From positions 434,001 through 498,000 of the forward strand of contig NZ_JAFEUV020000002.1 in NCBI RefSeq assembly GCF_017355915.2: 64,000 nt of DNA. The letters are read 5' to 3'. The DNA is from Telluribacter roseus (GTDB taxonomy: Bacteria > Bacteroidota > Bacteroidia > Cytophagales > Spirosomataceae). Positions 9,301 to 17,972 of this stretch are shown here, one piece after another. Position 1 is the stretch's first letter; each line of letters starts with the position of its first letter. A program made the translations under genes and the position numbers. The notes beneath the pieces are model-generated. The model was not told where the DNA came from. It was given only the letters and a program-made list of their open reading frames with translations, and did not search any database.

Positions 9301-9424
9301 GCTGACGAAGTTCAAGGGCGTAGATCCCGAACTCACTGCTGGTACTATCAACTCTGGTATCTATACCAAGCAGCAGTTCCCCCGCTCACGTTCGTTCCAG
9401 TTAGGTGTTAACCTTTCATTCTAA
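6365..9424 (+). CDS. SusC/RagA-family TonB-linked outer membrane protein
   Basis: 1,019 residues. A long signal peptide (cleavage likely after VMA, residue 36) precedes a CarboxypepD-reg-like Ig domain (about 40-112) with the usual TGKVTD start. The TonB box is EEVVVVGYG at 117-125, then the plug domain (GTVSSISS...VQGKVAGLNI...RLRGVGSL...PLYVVDGVPG) with the SusC signature DASSAAIYGSRASNGVI. The remainder is a beta-barrel ending in an aromatic-rich strand (FQLGVNLSF). SusC proteins import large substrates across the outer membrane using TonB energy, with the SusD lipoprotein as a lid. The substrate is not readable; no glycosidase is adjacent, and the downstream genes are VCBS lipoproteins. 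It begins the plus-strand locus and is followed by susD after 91 bases. Confidence 0.95.
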   Translation: MRNQSYSTSRKRDYVGLNRLWLTAVALLVSVGLVMAQDITVTGKVTDISGMGMPGVAVTIQGTTRGANTDVDGGYTISAPATATLVFSFVGYKNEVVPINSRTTINITLAEDTKALEEVVVVGYGTQKRREISGTVSSISSREFNAGVVTNPLEAVQGKVAGLNITQTGSDPNARPTVRLRGVGSLTAGSEPLYVVDGVPGVPIQNISPNDIESVDVLRDASSAAIYGSRASNGVIIITTKRGRSGAASVDYNAYTGFSRVAKAPDYMSAEEYRAASRQLGFTLDDRGANTNWFNEITRTAPVNQQDLAFSGGTENFSYRASLGYLNQKGVVQKSGYERVSARINLDQTALNGKLRIGTSLSAITGKRDFVNYAAFAYAITNLPTDPVYTTDPNEQTPSMAGYFERLGAFSIFNPVAELNETTQYSKSFEYLGNLNLRYSITNDLTFGVNGALKGYNQNVNFYRSRVPKSGIAAQGLAVRGTNVGPVNDAFGFMPPTDDKLLELTLNYSKQISGLNLGVLGGYSYQDVTTEGFAARNNNFITDDILFDNLGAGAGLALGQRASDAVNSYRSNYKLISFFGRATAALNEKYFATVSLRQDGSTKFGANNKWGLFPAASLGWTLSEEDFLKGNETINNLKLRVNYGQTGNSEGIRPYTTLALLGPGDRYYDNGNWLPSYRPVQNPNPDLKWEVNENYGAGIDFVLWNFRLTGSLDYYVRNTRDLLYEVTAPLSIRPLYPTILANVGSMRNSGVELSLNGLIIDKPGFKWEAVFAGATLKNEVVGLSSGIFNAPEQIFIGTDLGAATRGTSNVNFNVIQAGSPIGAIYGYEVVEINSEGQYVIRAADGSTYSAVDESGTSQLNQADRRVLGSPLPKVTASLTNNFTYGNFNLSFLLNSAFGNKIFNAERMQYFRTTGRIPDENTLRGAADSPIRSELTDAFGYFVEDGSFVRLSNFRLGYNIPVKGVLRNAQVYVSGNNLFVLTKFKGVDPELTAGTINSGIYTKQQFPRSRSFQLGVNLSF

Positions 9425-9515
9425 TGATCTGTAGGTATTAGTTAACTGATATACAGAGTACTGATACTAAACGGCCGAAAAAAACGTAAAGAAGATTCTA
9501 ACAATAGTAGCAACT

Positions 9516-10997
9516 ATGAGAAAATCATTAATCTATCTGGCATTGGCGGGCGCTATTACGATGGCTTCCTGTACCAATCTGGAAGAGTCAGTGTATGGGA
9601 TCATTCCCAAAGAAGGCTTCGGAGGAACTCCCGAGCAGCTGGCGGCTCTTCTTGGTCCTGCCTATTCGGGCATACGTGGCTATGCCGAACATATTCATAA
9701 TACCGAAGTAACCACCGACGTGATGCTGGTACCTACCCGCGGTCGGGACTGGTACGATGGTGGTGAGTGGCTCAACTACAACCGCCACACCTGGGCTACC
9801 ACCCACAGCCGTATCAACAATATCTGGGGCTGGTTGTACGAGACAGGTATCAACACCATCAACAACCTGATCCCGCAGGTAGGAAATAACACCAACGCGG
9901 TTGCGGAGCTGCGGGCCGTACGTGCCTTCTACTACCTCATAGCGTTGGATACTTTTGGTAACGTACCTATCATTACCGAAGGATCGGGTGCTACGCAGGT
10001 AACCAACAGCCCCAGAGCGGAGGTATATGCCTTTGTAGAGAAAGAGCTCAGAGAGGCGCTGCCCAACCTGATCGAGGGAGAGTCCTACGGACGCATCAAC
10101 CAGATGACGGCTCACGCCCTGCTGGCCAAGCTGTACCTGAACGCACAGGTATACAAAGGAGCACCCGAATGGCAGAAAGTGATCGATGAGACTACGCTGA
10201 TCATCAACTCAGGCGAGTACTCGCTGTCGTCTAACTTCTTCGAGAACTTTGCTGTACGCAATGAGAATTCTAACGAAAACGTCTGGGCTATTCCGTTTGA
10301 TCGTTTTCAGGCGGGGGGTATGAACATCCCGTACCGTACCCTACACTATGGTAACAAGCTCACCTACGGTCTGGCTGATACTCCGTGGAATGGTTTCTGC
10401 TCCCTGGCTGAGTTCTATAACTCGTTCGAAAACAATGACGTCCGCAAGCGTATGTTTATCGTCGGCCCTCAGTATGCGGCCGATGGTACTCAGCTGCTGA
10501 CAGACGCGGGTCTTCCGCTGGTATTTACTCCTGAGGTACGTACAGATGAGTTTACCTCGTCGGATCCTGAGTACCAGGGAGCGGGCGCCCGTCTGGGTAA
10601 GTACGAGATCCAGCGTAACAACACAGTAACTGATCAGGACAATGACTGGGCTATGATCCGTCTGTCAGATCTATATCTGATGCGCGCCGAAGCTAACCTG
10701 CGCCTGGGCAAAACTGCTGAGGCTATGACGGATGTGAATCTGGTGCGGACCCGCGCGGGAGTAACCCCGCTGACCGCGCTGACACTGGACGAACTACTGG
10801 CTGAGCGTGGCCGCGAGCTGGCCTGGGAAGGCTGGCGCCGCAGTGACCTGATCCGCTTTGGTAAGTTCAACGATGTAGGAGGTCGTTTTACCAGCAAGTT
10901 TATGCGTAACCCCGCTCCGCATACAGTATTGTTCCCGATTCCGCAGCAGCGTCTGGATGCCAACCCAGGGCTGAAGCAAAATCCGGGATACAACTAA
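9516..10997 (+). CDS. SusD/RagB-family nutrient-binding outer membrane lipoprotein
   Basis: 493 residues with a lipoprotein signal peptide (lipid-bearing Cys19 in ITMASCTNLEE). The fold is the alpha-helical TPR-like SusD type: VAELRAVRAFYYLIALDTFG and GNVPII are the classical N-terminal signature, and RLSDLYLMRAEANLRLGK with RGRELAWEGWRRSDLIRFG is the conserved C-terminal block, ending in LFPIPQQRLDANPGLKQNPGY. It acts as the substrate-binding lid of the SusC channel encoded just upstream. An intrinsic terminator follows, so susC and susD probably form their own transcript. Confidence 0.95.
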   Translation: MRKSLIYLALAGAITMASCTNLEESVYGIIPKEGFGGTPEQLAALLGPAYSGIRGYAEHIHNTEVTTDVMLVPTRGRDWYDGGEWLNYNRHTWATTHSRINNIWGWLYETGINTINNLIPQVGNNTNAVAELRAVRAFYYLIALDTFGNVPIITEGSGATQVTNSPRAEVYAFVEKELREALPNLIEGESYGRINQMTAHALLAKLYLNAQVYKGAPEWQKVIDETTLIINSGEYSLSSNFFENFAVRNENSNENVWAIPFDRFQAGGMNIPYRTLHYGNKLTYGLADTPWNGFCSLAEFYNSFENNDVRKRMFIVGPQYAADGTQLLTDAGLPLVFTPEVRTDEFTSSDPEYQGAGARLGKYEIQRNNTVTDQDNDWAMIRLSDLYLMRAEANLRLGKTAEAMTDVNLVRTRAGVTPLTALTLDELLAERGRELAWEGWRRSDLIRFGKFNDVGGRFTSKFMRNPAPHTVLFPIPQQRLDANPGLKQNPGYN

Positions 10998-11020
10998 TCC
11001 GGAAGCGTACTTCGATATAG

Positions 11021-11048
11021 GAAAAGGGAGTCTTTGGACTCCCTTTTC
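11021..11048 (+). terminator. Intrinsic terminator after susD
   Basis: Perfect 12-bp stem GAAAAGGGAGTC / GACTCCCTTTTC with a TTTG loop, 24 bases after the susD stop. Confidence 0.88.
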
Positions 11049-11179
11049 TGTTTGTACGGAGCAACTTCTTCCATCTACCGGGCTGCTTCAGGGATGTATG
11101 CTGCCGGTGGTATTCTATATCGTATCTGCTAACTCCAAACTGTTGGTTTTAAATTAATGAGAATGAGTACAAGAATCGT

Positions 11180-11187
11180 TAATTTTG
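11180..11187 (+). promoter_or_regulatory. -7 element before the first VCBS gene
   Basis: TAATTTTG fits TAnnTTTG and sits 26 bases before the ATG at 11213. A correctly spaced -33 TTG is not evident. Together with the terminator after susD it suggests the VCBS genes start a new transcript. Confidence 0.4.
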
Positions 11188-11212
11188 TATTCTTTCTATT
11201 TAAAATAAGAAT

Positions 11213-14200
11213 ATGCGTACTATCCTCTGGTGTGTTGCTGTCGTAGGGCTAGTCCTGACCGGATGTAAACGATCGACTGACGACCAACTTTTTGAATCCC
11301 TCTCTTCGTCTGTGACTGGTATTGACTTTGAAAACCGGCTACTGGATAAAAAAGAGCTTAACATATTCAACTACCGTAACTTCTACAACGGAGGCGGCGT
11401 AGCCATCGGAGACGTGAATGGCGACGGCCTGGCCGATATATTTGTTACTTCCAATTTTGAGAAAAACCGCCTTTACCTGAATCAGGGCAATACCCCCGGT
11501 GAGGAGTGGAAGTTTGAAGATGCTACCGAACTGGCCGGTGTAGGAGGTACCAAGGCCTGGTCTACGGGCGCTACCTTTGCCGACATTAACGGCGACGGCC
11601 GCATGGACATCTACGTATGTAACGCGGGTAATGTGCAGGGCGACAGCCGGGGCAACGAGCTCTTTATCAACAAGGGTAATAATGCTGACGGAGTACCGGT
11701 ATTTGAAGAAAAAGCGGCTCAGTACGGCCTCATGGACGGTGGGTTTTCTACGCATGCCGCCTTCTTCGACTTCGACCGGGATGGCGACCTCGACATGTAC
11801 CTGCTCAACAACAGCTTCACGCCTGTGGATAAGCTGGGCTACCAGAACTTCCGGAACATGCGCGACAAGCTGGGGGGCGACAAGCTCTTCCGTAATGATG
11901 GAGCTCGTTTTACCGATATAAGCGAAGAGGCCGGTATTTACGGGAGCCTGATCGGCTTTGGCCTGGGCATTACCATCGGGGATGTTAATCACGACAACTG
12001 GCTCGACATCTACATCTCCAACGACTTCTACGAGCGCGACTACCTGTACATCAACCAGCAGGATGGTACTTTTAAGGAATCCCTCGAAAGCCACATGCCC
12101 CACATTAGTCTCTCGTCCATGGGGGCGGATATTGCGGATATCAACAACGACGGCAATCTGGACATATTCGTCACGGATATGCTGCCGGAAGACGATGTGC
12201 GCCTGAAAACCACTTCGGTATTTGAAGGCCATGAGGTAACCGCGCTGAAGCGCGAGCGCGACTACTGGCACCAGTACATGCGTAACATGCTGCACCTCAA
12301 CAACGGCGACGGTACCTTTACGGAAGTGGGACAACTGGCCGGGGTACATGCTACCGACTGGAGCTGGGGGGCGCTCATCTTTGACATGGACAGCGACGGG
12401 CAGAAAGACCTGTTCGTGGCCAATGGCATCGTCAAGAACCTCACCGATCAGGATTATGTGGCTTTTCTGGCCGATCAGAATAACATTCAGGCCATGATTG
12501 AAGGCCGGATGAAGTTTGACTACCGCGAGTTTGTGAACATGATCAGCACTACCCCGATCCCTAACTACGCGTACCGGAACGGGGGAGGGCTCAAATTTGA
12601 CAATAAAGCCAAAGAGTGGGGGCTGGGCAAGGCCAGCTTCTCTAATGGGGCGGCCTACGGCGACCTGGACAACGACGGGGACCTGGACCTGGTGGTGAAT
12701 AACAACAACGAGCCTCTGGGGGTATTCCGTAACCACTCGGTGGAGCGGTATAAGAAACACTACCTGCGGGTCAAACTGCAGGGGACAGGAGGTAATCCCA
12801 ACGCCATCGGAGCCAAGGTATATGTGCACCAGCCTCAGGGAACGCAGTTCCTGCAGCAGATGCCCAACCGGGGCTTTCAGTCGTCCAGCGACCTTACCCT
12901 TATTTTCGGACTAAACACTACACCTGCCATTGATTCACTAACGGTGATCTGGCCCGACGACCGTATGCAGGTACTCCATAAGCCCGCCGCCGATACTACC
13001 CTGGTACTGCGTCATAGAGATGCCAAAGCGAGCTGGAAGACTCCCGCTCCGGCACCCAACAGGGTACTTCCCTTTGCCGACGTGACCTCAGCCAGCCGGC
13101 TGGACTTTGTACATACCGAAAACGACTTCATTGACTACAACCGGGACGGCCTCCTGAAGCAAAAGTACTCTACCCAGGGACCTGCCCTGGCCGTAGGCGA
13201 CGTCAATGGCGATGGGCTGGATGATGTGTACTTTGGAGGAGCGGCCGGTCAGCTGAGTCAGCTGTACCTGCAGGGCGCTAATGGTACCTTTACGAAAGCC
13301 TCACCGGGAGCCTTCCAGGCGGCCCAAGCTTCGGAGGAGGTCGCGGCCCTATTCTTCGATGCCGATGGAGACAAGGACCTGGACCTGTACGTGGTTATGG
13401 GCGGCAACGAGTTTCTGACCGACAATCCGCTGCTGCTGGATCGCTTCTACCGCAACGACGGCAAGGGTGGCTTTACCTATGAGGCCGATGCGCTGCCTAG
13501 CGTTACGGCCAGCGGAGCCTGCGTAAGAGCAGCCGACTTTGACCGGGATGGCGATCTCGACTTGTTTGTAGGTTCGCGCCTGGTACCCGGGCAGTATGGC
13601 TATGACCCCATGAGTCAGCTCCTGGTCAACGATGGCAAGGGTAAATTTACAGATCGTTCACAGGCTATGGCTCAGCTAAGTGACCTCGGTATGGTGACCG
13701 ACGCCCGATGGGAAGACCTGGACAAAGACTCCTACCCCGACCTGATCATCGTGGGGGACTGGATGCCGGTTACGATTTATAAAAATGAAAAAGGGAAGAA
13801 GCTGACCCGCCTCGACGTACCTTCGCTAATGAAGAGCAACGGCTGGTGGAACTGCATTTACCCCGAAGATATAGACGGCGACGGCGATATGGACTTTGTA
13901 TTGGGCAACCTGGGCCGTAATTCCAGACTGGTAGCCTCACCCGATCGCCCCGCCCAGCTCTATACCAATGACTACGACCGGAATGGTTCGGTGGAGCAGA
14001 TCATCACCTGCTATAACCGTGACGGCAACAGCTACCCGATGGTACTTAAGCCCGATCTGCAGAAAGTACTGCCAGTGATCAAGAAAAAATTTGTGAAGCA
14101 CGCCGACTACGCCGGTAAGACCATCGAAGAGCTGTTTACACCCGAGCAGATGCGGGGGGTGGTCAAAAAAGCAGTTTATAACCCCAATACATCACTGCTG

Positions 14201-14581
14201 ATCAACAACGGCGGTTTTAACTTTGAGATGAAAGCCTTACCGCTGGAAGCCCAGCTCTCACCAATATTCGGCATCAGCACCGTGGACTACAACGGTGATG
14301 GCAGCAAGGACATACTACTGGCGGGCAACTTCTTCGATGTACTGCCGGAGCTGGGTCGCTACGACTCCAACTACGGCCTGGTACTACGATCCAAAGGCAA
14401 CCATGAGTATGAGGCCGTCAAGCCCAGTGAGACGGGCTTTAGGCTGAGTGGACAGATCCGCAGGATGCAGATGGTACGTGGTAATGGCGCACAGCGCTGG
14501 CTGGTACTGGCCAAGAACAACGACAAAGCGCAGGTAATAGCCATGACGCCACCCTCTGCTGCACTGGCAGCCAAGAATTAA
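11213..14581 (+). CDS. VCBS/FG-GAP repeat lipoprotein with ASPIC/UnbV domain (paralogue 1 of 3)
   Basis: 1,122 residues. Signal peptide II with lipid-bearing Cys18 (GLVLTGCKRSTDD); the acidic pair soon after the Cys resembles the surface-export signal of Bacteroidota lipoproteins. About 14 calcium-loop repeats of DxNxDGxxD type are spread through the protein (for example DVNGDGLADIF, DFDRDGDLDMY, DLDNDGDLDLV), as in integrin-like beta-propellers, so two propellers are likely. Between them, at about 517-590, is an ASPIC/UnbV domain (GAKVYVH...MPNRGFQSSSD...LIFGL...DSLTVIWP). A conserved non-repeat block near the C-terminus (YPMVLKPDLQKVLPVIKKKF) is shared with the two paralogues. The likely place is the cell surface and the likely role is binding or adhesion; no catalytic site is recognised. 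Confidence 0.85.
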   Translation: MRTILWCVAVVGLVLTGCKRSTDDQLFESLSSSVTGIDFENRLLDKKELNIFNYRNFYNGGGVAIGDVNGDGLADIFVTSNFEKNRLYLNQGNTPGEEWKFEDATELAGVGGTKAWSTGATFADINGDGRMDIYVCNAGNVQGDSRGNELFINKGNNADGVPVFEEKAAQYGLMDGGFSTHAAFFDFDRDGDLDMYLLNNSFTPVDKLGYQNFRNMRDKLGGDKLFRNDGARFTDISEEAGIYGSLIGFGLGITIGDVNHDNWLDIYISNDFYERDYLYINQQDGTFKESLESHMPHISLSSMGADIADINNDGNLDIFVTDMLPEDDVRLKTTSVFEGHEVTALKRERDYWHQYMRNMLHLNNGDGTFTEVGQLAGVHATDWSWGALIFDMDSDGQKDLFVANGIVKNLTDQDYVAFLADQNNIQAMIEGRMKFDYREFVNMISTTPIPNYAYRNGGGLKFDNKAKEWGLGKASFSNGAAYGDLDNDGDLDLVVNNNNEPLGVFRNHSVERYKKHYLRVKLQGTGGNPNAIGAKVYVHQPQGTQFLQQMPNRGFQSSSDLTLIFGLNTTPAIDSLTVIWPDDRMQVLHKPAADTTLVLRHRDAKASWKTPAPAPNRVLPFADVTSASRLDFVHTENDFIDYNRDGLLKQKYSTQGPALAVGDVNGDGLDDVYFGGAAGQLSQLYLQGANGTFTKASPGAFQAAQASEEVAALFFDADGDKDLDLYVVMGGNEFLTDNPLLLDRFYRNDGKGGFTYEADALPSVTASGACVRAADFDRDGDLDLFVGSRLVPGQYGYDPMSQLLVNDGKGKFTDRSQAMAQLSDLGMVTDARWEDLDKDSYPDLIIVGDWMPVTIYKNEKGKKLTRLDVPSLMKSNGWWNCIYPEDIDGDGDMDFVLGNLGRNSRLVASPDRPAQLYTNDYDRNGSVEQIITCYNRDGNSYPMVLKPDLQKVLPVIKKKFVKHADYAGKTIEELFTPEQMRGVVKKAVYNPNTSLLINNGGFNFEMKALPLEAQLSPIFGISTVDYNGDGSKDILLAGNFFDVLPELGRYDSNYGLVLRSKGNHEYEAVKPSETGFRLSGQIRRMQMVRGNGAQRWLVLAKNNDKAQVIAMTPPSAALAAKN

Positions 14582-14612
14582 GATTCTTTCATCTGTGTGA
14601 TAGATATAGATA

Positions 14613-17600
14613 ATGATAGTAAGTATAGTAGTAAGCAGTGGTTTACGTTTTCTTAAAGGAGCAGCTCTCATTGCGTTGATAGGTCTGTACTCCTGCCAGA
14701 AAGCCGACGATCAGGAGTACAGTAGCGAGCCTCTGTTTGTACGGATGGACCCGAAGCAAAGTGGGATCACCTTCGTTAATGAGATCGTCGATACGCGGGA
14801 GTTCAGTATTCTGGATTACCTGTACTTTTACAATGGCGGGGGCGTGTCGGCCGGTGATATCAATAACGATGGGCTGACGGACCTGTACTTTGTCTCGAAC
14901 CGGGGCAAAAACAAGCTGTACCTCAATAAGGGAGACTGGAAGTTTGAAGAAGTAGCCGAAAAGGCCGGGGTAGCCGGCAAAGCCGACTGGCAAACGGGCG
15001 TTACCATGGCCGATATCAATGGCGACGGCTACCTGGACATCTACGTGTGCGCCGTCAGCAACTACAAGGGGCTCACAGGCAGTAACGAACTGTACATCAA
15101 CAACGGCGATGGTACCTTTACCGAGCGGGCCAAAGAGTACGGACTGGACTTTCAGGGCTTTGCCACGCAGGTTGCTTTTTTTGATTACGACCACGACGGC
15201 GACCTCGACGCTTACCTGCTGACACACGCGGTACATACTTCGCTTTCCTACGGAAGGGTATCAACCCGGGGGCTGGAGCGGGACAAGGAAGCGGGCGACT
15301 ACCTGTTTCGGAATGAAGGCGGAAAGCGATTTACCGACGTCAGCGAGCAGGCGGGTATCTACGCCGCTCCTATGGGCTATGGCCTGGGTATATCGGTAGG
15401 TGACCTCAACAACGACGGCTGGGAGGATATCTACGTAGCTAACGATTTTCACGAAGACGACTACTACTACATCAACAACAAGAACGGAACCTTTACCGAA
15501 GCCCTGCGCGAGCACTTTACCCACACCAGTAAGTTTTCGATGGGTAACGACATGGCCGATATAAACAACGACGGCCTGCTGGACGTGGTGACGATGGATA
15601 TGTACCCCGAAGATCCGGCCGTGGAGAAAGCCTCGGCTGGCGAGGACCCGCTGGATGTGTACCTGTACAAGCTGCAGTTTGGTTTCTACAACCAGTATAC
15701 CCGCAATACCTTACAGCTCAACCAGGGAGGGGAGAAGTTCAGCGACATAGGAGCTATGGCCGGAATTGCCGCTACGGACTGGAGCTGGTCGCCACTCCTG
15801 GCCGACTACGACAACGACGGCATCAAGGACCTGTTCATTACCAATGGTATCGTGCGTCGTCCCAATGACCTGGAGTACCTGAAATTTGTATCAAGTCCGG
15901 AAGTATCGGCTAAGCTGATGCAGGGCAAGGCGCTGGATCTGGAAGCCATTAAGCGCATGCCCGATGGCCTCACCCACAACTACCTCTATAAAGGAACCGA
16001 TAGCCTGCAGTTTGTGGATCAGTCACTGAGCTGGGGCTTCCACGAAGACAGTTACTCCAACGGAGCTGCCTATGCTGATCTGGACGGGGATGGCGATCTG
16101 GACCTGATCACCAACAATATCAACGGCGTAGCCGGTGTGTACCAGAACCGCCAGGAGGCCGTAGCGAAGAACCATTACCTGAAAGTAAAGCTGAAAGGCG
16201 ATGGGTTTAATAGCTTCGGAGTAGGCGCGAAAGTTTACGTAAAAACCGACAAGGGCTGGCAGTACCAGCACAATATGCCCACGCGCGGCTTTATGTCATC
16301 CGTAGAGCCCGGTCTGGTGTTTGGCGTAGCCAAGAGTACGACTATTGACTCGGTGGCGGTGGTATGGCCCAATCAGAAGGCTCAGGTACTGACGGGGGTA
16401 AAGCCCAACCAGACCCTTACCCTGAACCAGTCGGAGGCTGCCGGTAGCTTTACACCGCCAGCTGCCAGACAGCCACTTTTTCAGGAGGTAACCCAGCAGG
16501 TAGCCTTGCCCTACACCCACAAGGAGAATACCTACTACGACTTTACCCGCGAACCCCTGATGCCCTTTAAAATCTCTACCGAAGGTCCGGCTCTGGCCGT
16601 GGGGGATGTTAATGGGGATGGTCTGGATGATATGTACCTGGGCTCGGCGAAGTTTGAGAAATCAGCCTTGTACCTGCAGACGCCCGAAGGGGGGTGGGTA
16701 CCCACCAGCCAGCAGGTTTTTACGGCTGATTCTACCTTTGAAGATATAAGGGCTATATTCTTTGACGCCGATGGCGACAAGGACCTGGACCTGTACGTAG
16801 TGAGCGGAGGCAACGAGTTCTTTGGGCAGAGTCCCGAACTGCTTGACCGGCTGTACCGCAACGACGGCAAGGGTAATTTCACCCGCGATAGAGCCGCTCT
16901 GCCCGCTATGTACACCAACAAAGGTACCGTGGTAGCCGCCGATGTAGACAAGGATGGTGATCTGGACCTGTTTGTAGGTGGTAGGGTAGTGGCCTACAGC
17001 TACGGCCGCATCCCTGAGTCCTACCTGCTGATCAACGACGGCAAAGGTAAGTTTACCGATCAGACGGCCGCCCTGGCACCTACCCTGCGCAAGGTAGGCA
17101 TGGTCACCGACGCTACCTGGAGCGACTACGACGGTGATGGGGACCCGGATCTGCTGGTAGTGGGCGACTGGATGCCGGTGCGGGTATTTGAGAATGTTAA
17201 AGGACAGCTAAGCCTGGCGGAGTCGGGGCTGGAAGGGATATACGGTTTCTGGCAAACCATTCAGAAGGCCGACCTCGATGGTGACGGCGACGAAGACTAC
17301 GTGGTAGGTAACCTGGGCACCAATACCAAGTTCCGGCGCGGGTGGGATGGCCGCATTCGTATGTACGCGGGCGATTTCCTGAATGTGAACAAGACGGATC
17401 AGATCCTGGCTTACGGAGTAGGGCCGAATTTCTATCCCGTACCACTCAAAGATGAGATTGGGAAGGTCATCCCGTACGTCAACCAGCGATTCCCCAACTA
17501 CCGCGACTTCTCCGGAAAGACCATCGAAAAAATATTCAAATCCAATGAGTTGAATGCCGCCGAACTTCGGGAAGTCAATACTTTCGAGAGCGTCTGGATC

Positions 17601-17972
17601 GAGAACCGGGGCAAGGGTACATTTGCAGTACACCACCTGCCGTACATGGCGCAGGTGTCCAAGATATTTGCGGTACAGGTGGCCGATGTCAACGATGACA
17701 ATCGCCCGGACCTGCTGCTGGGAGGGAATTTCTATAACGTAAGTACCTACCAAGGACGCTACGATGCCAGCTACGGACTGGTACTGCTGAACGAGGGCAA
17801 AGGCCAGTGGAAAACGGTACTACCCACCGAAGCCGGCTTTGTGCTGGATGGTGAGGTACGGCACATCCGATCTGTACGTACGCCCTCCGGCCCTATGTAT
17901 ACTGTAGTACGTAACAACGCCAGTCCGTTGTTTTTCAGAACCATCAGCAGCAAGTACTATGCGCACAAGTAG
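14613..17972 (+). CDS. VCBS/FG-GAP repeat lipoprotein with ASPIC/UnbV domain (paralogue 2 of 3)
   Basis: 1,119 residues, same layout as the gene before it, 31 bases downstream. Lipid-bearing Cys28 in LIGLYSCQKADDQE: the residues after the Cys (QKADDQE) closely resemble the QK(D/E)2 surface-export signal described in Bacteroidota. Thirteen calcium-type loops are visible (DINNDGLTDLY, DYDHDGDLDAY, DADGDKDLDLY and others). The ASPIC/UnbV domain is at about 521-595 (GVGAKVYVKTDKGWQ...MPTRGFMSSVEP...DSVAVVWP). The C-terminal common block reads YPVPLKDEIGKVIPYVNQRF. Its 3' end overlaps the start of paralogue 3 by 14 bases, pointing to translational coupling. The ATG at 14613 gives a rather long signal n-region, so a slightly later start is possible. 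Confidence 0.84.
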   Translation: MIVSIVVSSGLRFLKGAALIALIGLYSCQKADDQEYSSEPLFVRMDPKQSGITFVNEIVDTREFSILDYLYFYNGGGVSAGDINNDGLTDLYFVSNRGKNKLYLNKGDWKFEEVAEKAGVAGKADWQTGVTMADINGDGYLDIYVCAVSNYKGLTGSNELYINNGDGTFTERAKEYGLDFQGFATQVAFFDYDHDGDLDAYLLTHAVHTSLSYGRVSTRGLERDKEAGDYLFRNEGGKRFTDVSEQAGIYAAPMGYGLGISVGDLNNDGWEDIYVANDFHEDDYYYINNKNGTFTEALREHFTHTSKFSMGNDMADINNDGLLDVVTMDMYPEDPAVEKASAGEDPLDVYLYKLQFGFYNQYTRNTLQLNQGGEKFSDIGAMAGIAATDWSWSPLLADYDNDGIKDLFITNGIVRRPNDLEYLKFVSSPEVSAKLMQGKALDLEAIKRMPDGLTHNYLYKGTDSLQFVDQSLSWGFHEDSYSNGAAYADLDGDGDLDLITNNINGVAGVYQNRQEAVAKNHYLKVKLKGDGFNSFGVGAKVYVKTDKGWQYQHNMPTRGFMSSVEPGLVFGVAKSTTIDSVAVVWPNQKAQVLTGVKPNQTLTLNQSEAAGSFTPPAARQPLFQEVTQQVALPYTHKENTYYDFTREPLMPFKISTEGPALAVGDVNGDGLDDMYLGSAKFEKSALYLQTPEGGWVPTSQQVFTADSTFEDIRAIFFDADGDKDLDLYVVSGGNEFFGQSPELLDRLYRNDGKGNFTRDRAALPAMYTNKGTVVAADVDKDGDLDLFVGGRVVAYSYGRIPESYLLINDGKGKFTDQTAALAPTLRKVGMVTDATWSDYDGDGDPDLLVVGDWMPVRVFENVKGQLSLAESGLEGIYGFWQTIQKADLDGDGDEDYVVGNLGTNTKFRRGWDGRIRMYAGDFLNVNKTDQILAYGVGPNFYPVPLKDEIGKVIPYVNQRFPNYRDFSGKTIEKIFKSNELNAAELREVNTFESVWIENRGKGTFAVHHLPYMAQVSKIFAVQVADVNDDNRPDLLLGGNFYNVSTYQGRYDASYGLVLLNEGKGQWKTVLPTEAGFVLDGEVRHIRSVRTPSGPMYTVVRNNASPLFFRTISSKYYAHK

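Noticed and set aside
11339-12829. Long open frame of 496 codons on the minus strand opposite the first VCBS gene
   Set aside because: Its valine-rich, isoleucine-rich translation follows from the GTA/GAC/GAT repeats of the coding strand; the plus strand has a clear lipoprotein with repeats.
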